From positions 1,929,001 to 1,993,000 of the forward strand of contig JASJOG010000018.1 in assembly GCA_030142905.1 (NCBI GenBank): DNA of 64,000 nucleotides, written 5' to 3'. A program made the translations under genes and the position numbers. The DNA comes from Heliopora coerulea. Taxonomy: Eukaryota > Cnidaria > Anthozoa > Scleralcyonacea > Helioporidae. Shown piece after piece: positions 13,301-25,300 of this stretch. Numbering within the stretch: the first letter of the stretch is position 1; the number at the start of each line of letters is the position of its first letter. Below the pieces are notes generated by a model that was given only the letters and a program-made list of their open reading frames with translations, was not told where the DNA came from and searched no databases.

Positions 13301-16300
13301 GCTGACCTCTTTTTGTTAACTGTGGCCTAACTGTGACCTAACCTACGTTTACATTAGTGGCTTCTGATGGAAATTAACAACAATTAATCTAGTAACGTAA
13401 TCTGGAACACGAACGTAGCAAGCCATACATATTAGTTACGGATGATTATCTTGGGGGCTTATCAGGTAGAGACATCAAACAATCATTCATTTAGAATGTG
13501 TTTTACTCAAATTTCGGGTGGGGATAAACTACCTCTCGCTCCCTTAGCTAGTAACCAGTTGAGTAGCATTGTTGTAGGAGTCATTGTCATCGGAAGTGAG
13601 TATACTAATTTCTCTAATACTTATGGTTGCCTTTCTTACATTCTAGTGGCATAACATTACAAAATTTGCACAGATCAACTCTGTTTGACTAAGGTTACAA
13701 ACGAATTGGTCAAATGTTTCATTCCCTACGAATATTTCACAATCATGCTCGGAAATATATGAACAATTTTTTTTTCTTCGTGATAATCATGAAAAAAGTA
13801 ATTTCTGTCCATGAATATTTCTTCGGAAAGTTTTCACCAGTTCATTGAAAAACGAAGACTCTTTTACTATGTTATGGGTTATTTTATATTTCTTCATTGT
13901 TATTCTTTTGATCATTATCTGCACTTTAGTAATTCTTGTATTCTTCATCGCCCATGGGTACTATGATTCATAAATCCTTCCTTTGGCCTTGTAGTGTAAG
14001 CGGAGCATAAATGAACAATTCCCTAGTATAGACACATTTAGTAAATATGTTAATAAACACTTAATAGTTCTACTGGTAATATTAGGTAATTTCTTGCTTA
14101 CCTCATTCTGTGGTTGTTTTCAACTTTTTAGGGAGAAAAAGGAATGGAAGGAAGTCAAGTAGGAACCATATTATTTATTCTTTTAAGTTCTTAAATCTGT
14201 AATTTGTTTATGTATGTCTGCTTTCTATGATTCTATTTTCTACTGCATGTTTGGTCAAAAACTTTTGTCAAAAAGGTTTCGATAATGATTAGCGCAAAAT
14301 ATTAGAGTAACCATATCGTATTCATTCGATTAAGCGCCTCTCCCGATTTAGCGCCTCCTCCGATTAAGCGCCACCTCCGATTAAGCGCCGCATATGAGAG
14401 CAAAAATACCAAAGAGCGCTGCCATAGAATGAACGCCGCATTCATTCACAAGAATGCGAGCTTCATCGAAGCATCAAGCTGAATTGTTCGAGAAGCCAAA
14501 CCAAAAAACAAGTGCGGTACAACTCAATCTAAACCAGCCTCGGAAATTTATTCTCCTGTATTATAATGTTTTTCAGTTGTTAACATTTGCTTGGTATCAT
14601 TCACAATTATGAGTTTTTAAAGAGCACCGCAACACCGCCCTCGAATAAGCGCCGCATCCAAAACACTAAAAATTTAAAGAGCGCAGCGGCGCTTAATTGT
14701 CTAAATACGCTAAATGAAACGGGCGACGTACTTAAGTAATGGTCGTGCCCAGATTTGGGTATATAAAGATGGACACCCAAAGTCAAAAAGACAAAAAACA
14801 GATAAAATTCAAGATGCTACAAGTTACAAAGAGAATTAGCAAATGATGTACTTCCGAATTAAAAAGAAAATCTGATGTTAGAATCGAATAAACACACCCA
14901 GTCTTTCAAACAGTTCCCTGAAATGTGCAATGTATGTGGCGGTCATTGCTGGCGGGATGCTGGGCGCCGGTAGCAGGCTAAGACCCCATCCACTGTCCTT
15001 AATTGAGTGGTGTGCGAGTTGTAATAATAATAACCAACATTTTTTCATGAGGGGAACAACTTACAGGCCCGCCCAGAGTCTAGGTGGGGCCCAGAGCAAA
15101 ATAGATATTTGGGGACCCCCCTTAGAAAAATTATTTTGGTCGATATTGTGCTTGACAATAACATTTTCATCTGGTTCTTTACCGGAGAGCCTGAAGATAA
15201 CTATTCGAGTGACGACATGCGTGTGCTGCCCTGGCTCAGTGTAAGGGCTCAACGTTCAATGAATAAATAAACAGCGTCGATTCGATAAAAGGAGCGAATC
15301 TTATTCAGTTATTTGATTTTCATTTGAAAGATAAAGGAAATAACTTTATCAATATGCTGAGGGAGCCTCTCTTGAGCAGGTGACCGGGGCCCCTCTTGCA
15401 CTTGGGGTCTGGGGCCCCTATTCAGGTTGGGACCCGGGGCAAACTGCCCCAGTTGCCCCCCCTCTCTGGGCAGGCCTGACAACTTAACAGTGACAACTGA
15501 TGAACTTTTGGCCCTTCAATGAACTTGTGGCCCTCCATCTTACAATGGTAAAAATTTACATGTGCAGTAAAGAAGGCGTGTTGTGAAGTCAGTTAACTAT
15601 TATGGTGACAAAAGATTTCGTTACTTGTACATTAAACCCAAACCCCATGATTAATGCTTTGTACAATAAGTTCACACCTCGGTTGTTCGTTCTATTATAA
15701 AAAGTGTAAAAAAGTGCTAGTCGTGAATAAATATCGGGTGCATAAATCTGGGATGAAGAAACGTGTATTTATATGACCCATTCGTTCTTTTCTTGTACTT
15801 TTTTAGGGTTTTCCTGGTCCAAAAGGTGACAAAGGAGAGAGGGGTGAAACCGCACGACCGGTATGAAATTTAAGAGTGTATATTTATCTACTAACACAAA
15901 CTGACCTTTTGGCAGTGCTAGGTATAAGTTCAAAAATCAAAAACTGGGAATGTTGTTGCATCGCCGATGATTGTTATATCATAAACAGAGATAAACGTTT
16001 TCTCTGTTGCCAACTGGTTTCGAAACCGTTACCGTCTAAGATGCGGTAGGATGCCGTGAGCATTGAGCTACAAAAACTCATATCGATAATCGAAGGTTAC
16101 AATTCCAGGTGACAAAATAAGTAATGGATTTTGATTTGTACATTTAGCCATTATTCTTAGTGCGCGTGCTGGAAAAAACATGTCATGTAAAAATAACTCA
16201 GGAAGAATATCCAAACACATGGTAATTGGCAAGAACAAAGTTGTTACATAATAAATTCATGGAAACATATCAGATAATCTCTAGAAATTGCTAACTGATT

Positions 16301-19300
16301 TAGATCCGCTCAGTATGGTGTTCAAGGGTCAAGCGCCATCTTGTTCGGTTCGTGATTCGCAGTGAGACGTTTAGTGCCACTTTGAAGTTCGAGTGTGTCG
16401 GAATCTTCAGCAGTATACCCACTGTGTGAACACTGAAATGATTTCTTAAATGTATAGGCATGAGCGATGTCCAAAACTGTGAATTAATACTAAGCTAAGT
16501 AACCCCCTAAATTTTGATCACTGTTCACAAAACGTATAATTATACAGGTGAGGGGTTCTCAAACTGCGAGCCACGGCTCATTAACAATACATCAACAGTC
16601 AGTCATGTCGATGAATTGTTAATCAATTAAAGGTTGTAGTGCTGCAGTGGGAGGATTCTTACTGTAGAGCTTGTGTGCAGGATTTCGATTCAACTTGAAA
16701 AAAGCAAATGCGGCATGAATGAGGATTTCAAAGGTTATCACAAGAGAGCGCGTTCCTTTGGACGGGTCGGGTAGTATTTAAGAACTTTGAAAACATCACG
16801 AAGACTCGTTTTTCTGTAATCGAATTCGAAACCATATTATCACTTTCCAATAATATGCACGGAAATATTTAATATAAATGTCCTAACAACAAACTAATTC
16901 AGTTCCTTTGACTTCTCCGTTTTCCTGACACCTGGTGATTTAAAATATGCGATATATTCAACTGCCAACAAAAAGGATTTAATTACAGAGCGAAAAAGCT
17001 CACAAAATGCTAAGCGTAATTACTTATGCCTGTGTACAAACTTCCAGAGAGTAAGGAATTGATTCAGCTGGGTTGGCGAGAAAATATAATTTGAAACTTT
17101 CTTTTAAAACTTTCTGTCTTGGTTGTTTTGCTGTAATAGTTTTGGCTTCTCAAAATTCTGCAGGACTCTGACCCTTTTCTTTAGCTCAGGGATGATGATG
17201 GGTTTTATCCATCCTTCAGATTTGGCGATTACATTACAGGATTTAAACTTGATCAACCATACCTTTCATCATAAAGGTATTAAAAAAATTCTACTTCGCT
17301 TCCGCTTTGCTAATTCTCTACTTTGAATTCGCTGTAAGGTCTAGGGAAACGACAAAAGTAAGTTCGGCTTTCCTTTTTTTGGTTTTCACTTTTTGCGAGA
17401 GGAAACTCCCGGAACACACCTCTTTAAAAGAAATAGTTTGTTTCAAAACTGGACAAGCCACCATTGCTTATTTGTGACATTTTTTGTCCTTTTCCAGGTA
17501 GATAGTGGAGAAGGACGAGAAAGTGGTCAGAAAGGAGATCAGGTAAGGATCAATTTATCTATCAATTTTAATTGTCATGAATTCTACTATTACGATTTAT
17601 AGGTTTAAGAATTCATTATTCTGTATTTAGGGGGATGATGGAGAAAAGGGTGCTGCTGGTAATTCAACAGATATTACTCTGGTAAGAGGAAGTTTTGGAA
17701 ATTTTTTTTTTTCTTTAGATCGGCTCTATCGTAAATCTTATAGTTAATCTTGATAAAGTATAGCCTGGTAAATCTGTAAAAAATTTATTCATACGCGGAG
17801 TTTTTAACAGCGTACCTCTAATTGAATTGAATTCAAGCTGTTGATAATATATACTGATCTCATGAATTGCGACTGTACATAAACTCATTACCCTCATGAG
17901 TAAATCGACCCATCTGGAGGATAACGTCAAACTTCCAAATTCCATCGTTCACCCGATCGAATAGTTCAGAAATTCTTCTATTTTGTGCTCCTGGTTGGTC
18001 ATTTTGCACATGAGCTCAAGGAGTAAACAATTCTAGTTACATAATGGTACATGCGCAATATTCGAAGGAGGTTTTATTTAAATATTTCTACATAATGTAG
18101 AAATGTTTTTATGATTTCAAGGCAATTTTGTTTGTGTATTTCTGTTGTTTTGTTTGAAAGCTCTCTACTTTAGAAGAAATCTCAGTTTTATGTTGTAACT
18201 AAATGCTCTTCATATATACATAATTTTAGCATCTTTTTCCTTCGATATAAAGCGGATAATTTCATTGAATCTTCTCAGTTGAAGATCATGAGAAGAGCGT
18301 TTCATTAAACCAATTTATATTGCTGTCAATTTATAGGGGATATCGTCAAAAAGGTTAAGTATAGATAGGGAATTTGAAGAAAGAGATTTTGTGTTGCCAC
18401 GACGAATTTCTTTAAATGTCGTTCATAGACGATTTATTGCTCACATGATTTTTCGTAGAACACGTGTTGCTATAAAATGCGTTGTTGAAATCAACTTCAC
18501 ATGTAGAAGACCTTGCTACTGCTACTCATTAATAAGTAATAACACTGTGAAACATCCTTCATGAAACTTGATTCAAGATGATTTTAGAAGTTTTAAACCT
18601 TCATGTGGCTCTGTTGCAATTGTGCTACTTACTTTATTTTGCTCTGTCTAATGACAGACAATTTTACGCTGTCTAACGACTGACGATTTTATTTCTCAAG
18701 TGGAGACCTCCCAGAAAATTGCCTCTTACAGGGTTAAAATAGAGTACGCATTCAAACCAATCATACCCTCGGCTGTCTTTGGTATAAGTGGTAAAATTGT
18801 TTCTGTTGCTGCTAATGGCTTTTAATACTCTTCAGTCAGGCCACTTCATGTCACAGATTCAGCCTCTGCGAAAGATGTTTCTCTCTACAACGCTTCCTTA
18901 CAAGCAAGTAAATTTTATTTGCCACCCTCTTGGCATCCCTGGGTCGCCTTCAAGGTCCCTTTGATTATACATGTCAAAATTTGGGAAAATGTAAAAGTAA
19001 GACTGACCAGAGGTTTTCATTTTCAGGCTGAACGCTGAACATAACCTCCTCCAGCCTGGCATATAATATCCGTAGTTTAATATGAAATAACAAAAGATAT
19101 TTATTCAATCATTACTTTTTTTGCCTTGAATTTCCGCTTGTGTTCCCTTTCAAATGTTAGCGAGAACCCTGCGAACAGATCCCGAAAAAAGTTTGTATAT
19201 CGTCTGTTGTAACTTCCAGCTCTCACATACATATGAAAAATACACAACTTTCATAATCAATGAAGTATCACACATAGAGTGAGAAATACGATCTAGATTG

Positions 19301-22300
19301 TGAACGATCTTTTCATTTAAACGAGTCTACTTACACGCCGGCACTCACATTACTTTCTGATCATTCCTCGTTAATCTTTTGAAATATATTTTTTACCTGT
19401 GTAAGACAGAATTGAAGTACTTTTTGCAGTTAGACATTAAATATTTGCGGTAAATTTCTGACACAAAATGATTTCATCCGGATATTGATAACCTTTGAAA
19501 TTCCGAGGATACATGAGAAACCAAATCGGTGGGTGTGAAAACCATTACACACTTGTGAAGTATACGTAATGTTGAATATTCCTAGTTGAACAAACAATCC
19601 GATCATTCCAAAATGGGTATCAAGTGTCATGCCGTATGCGAAAAAGAAACGTTATCTTTAATATAAAATCTGTTAAATTAAATTTGGATTTTTGGACAGG
19701 ATTCCGAGAAAGAAAAAAAAGATAAAAGATAAAGATAAAGAGAGAGGGAAAGAGAGAGAGAAAGAGAGAGAGGGAGAGGGTGAGGGAGAGGGTGAGAGAA
19801 TGTGGTGGAGAAAGTAAATCGAGAAGTGGGAGGGAGGGGAAGGGTGTAAGGGTGATTGTCAGTTGTACTTCAAGATCCTTAATTGTTATACTTGCCATTT
19901 ATAGGTCATACAAGAACCCGTGGAATGAGTTCAGTTCCTCCCGCTACCTAAAGAGTCCTCGTGACACCCCTTTCCGTTGTAAAACCTTGACTAGATAATC
20001 CGTGAAACTCGAAACTTCTACATTTTACCCGGATAGGCCACTACCTTCGTGTTTTTGTGTGTAAATGGGATCCAATATATATAACCAACTTAGACTACTA
20101 CATATGATGAATATTCAACCTTCATCATGTCTTTTTTATTAATACCATTCTTTTTTCAACCGTCTACATGGTGTCATCTTACTTATTTAGGAAATACCGA
20201 TAGGAAAAAATCTATTACGAGGTGACAAGGCAAGTGACATTTTCATTTGCTAAATTCCATTATTCAGCAGATACTTGAATGGGTTACAGAATGAAAAGCC
20301 ACGACAACAAAAAATCAATAATGACTTCTTATTTACCGAGAACGCGGTCATTATGGGAAAATATCAGACCTGGGCCTTGACTGTGGGAGCTCTGTCCATA
20401 AATAAAGAATCCTTGTCTGATGTTTTCCCGTAACGACCATTGGGACGAGGTTTGCCGTTAATAAGAGCTTTATTAGATGGCTTTTTTAAACAAGCATAAT
20501 ATAATGTTGAAAATGTCACTACGTATAGTGTGACAAAGAGTTAGTCCTCACGCGCTTATGCATACAGAACGCAAAGAAAGATCAATTTGCTGCCGATTCC
20601 AGATTGACAACCATAGTTTAGATACCTAAAAGAAAAATATGCTGATAACTTTAGGTTTTTGGTGTAGTAAGTTTTTCCCAGTAGTAGACAAGTTTTGGTG
20701 AGAAAATTTCCCAATAGCTTTGAGGACAAAAAGAACCGGATTCAGATATGTTTTACAAAGGATTTACAGAAACATGCAGCTTAAACTCACTAGGTTAAAT
20801 CTTTCCCACAATCACTGCAAGCAGCAAAGTAGACGAATAAACAAACAAGCACCAAGTCTCTATAAGAAAAACAAACTCTATAAATTTGCTGACGTAGCTG
20901 TAATTTGGACCGGTCCATTACGGAAAAGTAATGAGTGCTAGTCAGAGCGTCTCGGCCAATCAACGCATTATTTCACTGGAAGTAGCGCTAGCAATAAAAT
21001 AATTAAGGATACGTCAAGTAAATGAGAAGTTAAAAAACTTGAGCTTTTCTCTTCTGCAAGCTTCTTTAACATAAAGTTATGTGGTAATTGATTACGTGAT
21101 GACAGCTTCTACATGTAGGTCCCAACACGTGATTGTCTTTTCAACAGTAGGATTAAACGAATTGATTGGGTGAATTGGCCGAAAGGCGACACCAAGGAGT
21201 CAATTAGTTGGTTAGATTGTATCGTGTTTATCATATGATGATACAGTTATTTACACGATGTGTATGTAATATTTAATGTGTATGTAATATTTTTCTCATG
21301 CATTCTTAATGAATATTATCAGGTAATCAATAACACCATGTATACAGCATTAATGTCGCTATCCCTTTTTGGTATCAGGGTAACTCTGGTCCGAAAGGAG
21401 TAAAAGGTGAAAGAGGACCTAAAGGAACTACTCAGGTACTGTACAAAGTTCTTATAAAACAAAGTAACGTCCTGCGTCCAAGCCACTGACTCACACTACT
21501 GGTCAATGAGCTTGAAAAGATAACAGATTTATTGCACTATAAATAAAAGGCATATTGACACATTTTCAAGGAAGATGCATTAAGTTAAACTAATTTATAG
21601 GAACAGATCATATGAAGTAACCATCTGAAGGTAGGCTAGATAAGAAGGAACTTTATTATTAGGGAGTAAGCAAACCTGTTAATAGGTTCAGAAAAACCAA
21701 AATACTTCTCAGAAATTACAGATTTTTGCTTATACACCGGTTGAGTAATGGATGGGGAGGGTATAAAACATGAGGAGACGTGTTTCTCAATGTACATGAG
21801 TGTAAGTATTCAAGTATTGCTTCTTAAATAGATCGAACTTCAAGAAAGTATTTAAGGTAAACTCATGGAGGACTCCTTTATACACTTTACCATTTGTTCT
21901 TCTTAAACATTTTTTGCTGTTTCTGCTGCACTTTCAAAACATTGAAATGTTTCCTATTTGATCAATGGATGTGTGAATTGATACAAGCATTCTTTGTTTC
22001 ATTTAATTCTCTGCAAATATGAAAGAATTCTTTATGTAAATGACAATAGCATTTGAAAGTTCCACAATTTTTATTGCTCCAGTTTACAATTTCACTCAAA
22101 CAATCTTTCACTCACGAACGATGAGAAAATATTACGGTAAAGAAGTGTTTTAAGGCAATGTTCATGCATTAAGACAACTTTTACGGGATGTTCCAATTCC
22201 TTGGAAAGTATTTTGTGACGAAAGACGAATGTTGCATTTCCTAAGTTCGTTTTGGAGGAATGCATTACTGCCAATTTTCAGCGTGATATGAAATCTGGCA

Positions 22301-25300
22301 AGTCTGTTATTGAACGATGGCCTTACATAGATTTCATCATGTTTTTGTGGAAAAGAATTCTAATGCAGGGTTTTCCTTTCATTCATTTTGGTTTGGCAGC
22401 GCATTAGAATTGTTTTGCGTCAAATTCTCTTTAGGCAACTCTTTGTTCTTCCTCACTCACAATCGAAAAGCCATGTACAGTCGAACCTCCATTAAGCGGC
22501 CCTCCATTAAGCGGCCACCCTCTATTAAACGGCCGCATATTAAAGTCCCAAAATATTTGTAATACAATTACTATAAAATATACATCTATTAAACGGCCAC
22601 CTCCATTAAGCGGCCGCGGCCACCTATGAGTGGTCCCAAATGATGTTTTATATAAATTATTACCTCTATTAAACGGCCAGCTTGCATGATTTGCTTGGTG
22701 CAACTCTTTCAAGAGAACCGCACTAAAAGTTGAGCTGATAATGCTTAATAATTTGCTTAATGCTGCTCCCGATTAATCGATTAATCGATAAATCGATTAT
22801 TTTTTGGCAATCGATTATTCTTAAAAATAATCGGATCATCGACAACAACCACGCAAAGCATGATATTCACCTGAACTTTCCTTCTGGAATTAAAAAAAAT
22901 GTGAAGAGATAGCATTCTCACGCTCTCATTGCAGTCTATTGTGGTCAAAGAAGCGTGCAGCACTTAAGGCAGCCGTTGTTGATGCACTGTTATTTTTAAA
23001 CAAAAATAACATGTAGACAGTCAAAGTGCATATTTCTTTATTTAGCCTATTTCTCTGTGTTCATGTAATTATACAAGTTTTTGTCTTGAGTTTTTTACTG
23101 GAAAATTTCGAAACTTTAAAAACGTTAAAACACACTCCTTTCTTTGAAGGGACAAACCACTGTGGACGTGTCATGATTTAATTTATTCAATACGATTAAT
23201 CGATATTAATCGATTGTTGACAGCGATTAATCGATTACGGATATGAACCGATGGGGGCAGCACTAAATTTGCTTTATTTACTTAATAACACTTAAAAATA
23301 ATGTTAAACACATGTCACTTGACACCTCACTCAACTTTAAAGGTCATTAAATTCAAAGCATTGTTAGCAACAAAAGTGTCAGTGTTTGCGTTGCATAGAA
23401 ACGCTCTATTACTTCGCGTCAAATCCCTCCTTTTTTAGCTTTGCCTTTAGCCAACTTATTGAAAAGGCATCTCCTGTGAAATGAAATTCACAGGGAATTT
23501 CCAAACCATAGCCGCCACCTCTATTCACACGTTTGCCCTTGATCACTGCTTTACCGGAGTTTGCCGCTCGTTTAAGAAACTTTGTGAGCCAGATTACCAT
23601 TACCTTTGGAACATGTCTAATGATTTCAAAATCCTCCCTCATTTCATTCGGATGCGAGTATCGTTTTTCGGTAGACATATGTAGGCGTGAGACCGGAAAC
23701 GGTTTAAAGCTGGTGTGAAAGGGCACAAGAAACCACCAGAGGATGGAAGAAAGAAGATGCGGGGAACATGGACGAAACTGGAAGTTTTTGGCGTGGTCTT
23801 CCTGAGAAGACTGACAGCGAAAGAGGAAAAAGATGCAGTGGCGGCAAAAACGCAAAGCAGCGTAAAACGTGGGCATTTTTTGTTAATGCTGCAGGGGATA
23901 AGGAAGATCCCGTTGTTATCGGAAAGTCTGTAAAACCTCGATGCTTCAAGCATTTAAAGGACAAAACGCGTCCGTCCAAATGCAACTATTTTTCAAATGC
24001 CAAAGTCTGGATGAACACGGGTATTATGGCTGAAGTTTTGTCAAAACTTAATCGTCGATTGAAACGAAAGAACAGACGTATTTTGCTGTTTATGTATAAT
24101 GCCCCTTGTCATCCAGAAAGCTTGAAGGACAGCTTTTCGAACATAAACATTGTGTTTTTGCCAAAGAATACCACATCCAAGACTCAGCCACTGGACGCTG
24201 GTATCATTGCCAACTGGAAAGTTAAGTACAAAAAGCGATTGCTTCGCTATGTATGTGGTCAAGTCTACGGGTCCAAGAGTGCGAGCGACATTGTGAAATC
24301 TGTGAATCTTATGTCCATCGAATGGGGAAGACAGGCTTGGGACGAAGTGCCTTCTGATACAATCCAAATATGCTTCAAGAAGACAGGACTGTATCCGGAA
24401 GAAATCGCTATCGAAGACGATCCCTTTGAAGGAGAAGAACTGCAAGATCATCAAGAAATTCTGAGCAGAATCGAAGTGCCTTGTACTGCAGAAGAGTACA
24501 TATCGACCGAAGACGATCTTGAAGTTTGTTCTGGCTTCATAGACAGTTCTGACCTGAAATGGAGGGAAGTTATTCGCGAGGAATTGCTGGGAGACAATCT
24601 GAATGATTTATCCGCTTCGTGAGATACAATGAACTCAGTTAGCGATGACGAATATGACAGAGATTTACAAGAACCTGAAATTAAGTCGTTGACGGAGGCA
24701 ATTGGGCATGCTGAGGATCTGCGAAATTTTGCAATTTATAACGGATATGAGGAGCTAGCTAAATCAATATCTAAGACAAATGATTTGCTCTGTGCTTTGA
24801 AACTCAATGCACCGCGGCGACAATGCAGATTGAGGACTATTTTAAGCCAACATAGGCTGCTAATAGTAAACGTATATGGTCGAACATATTGCACTTTGCA
24901 CTTTCCCAAATTTAAGTTGTTAGTCTTTTGTTACCACTTTGTTTAGTTCTTGCACCAAGTTTGAAAACTCTTTTGTTAACAACTACTTGATCTTTCTAAA
25001 GTCTACTTATTACTGTAATCAGTAATTTATGATTGAATAAATAGACATTAGACCACGCCCAAGGTCTACTTTTTGTGTACCTCTATTTAGCGGCCACCTC
25101 TATTAAGAGGCCACAAAACCGATCCCCGAGGGTGGCCGCTTAATAGAAGTTCGACTGCATTTTATTGATTAACTCCCCTTCAGTCGACATGAAAGCATTG
25201 TAATCATACATTTGGAAAAGTAGAATCAGAATGAAGTGTGAAAGCGTGCATTTGATTATTAGTGGTCAATGGTTTTCCGTCACTCCCTAAGACAGTGTTT

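Larger units (their letters stand above)
22478..25157 (+). mobile_element. pogo/Tigger-superfamily DNA transposon
   Basis: A 2.7-kb element whose ends are inverted repeats (CAGTCGAACCTCCATTAAGC at left; the complement with two mismatches at 25134-25157). A TA lies left of it and a mutated CA right. Both ends carry several ATTAAGCGGCC / ATTAAACGGCC repeats, probable transposase-binding sites. Inside are a nested hAT-like element, a minus-strand HIRAN-like frame and a plus-strand DDE transposase. The 5' half of the transposase (HTH and CENP-B-type DNA-binding part) is absent, so this copy looks internally rearranged. Confidence 0.9.

Noticed and set aside
17335..17354. A short exon between exons 11 and 12 (GGAAACGACAAAA before GTAAG)
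   Set aside because: 13 nt would break the frame and no reading keeps Gly-X-Y.
19620..19898. Leu/Ser-rich membrane-like frame on the minus strand
   Set aside because: It is produced by the GA-rich simple repeat.
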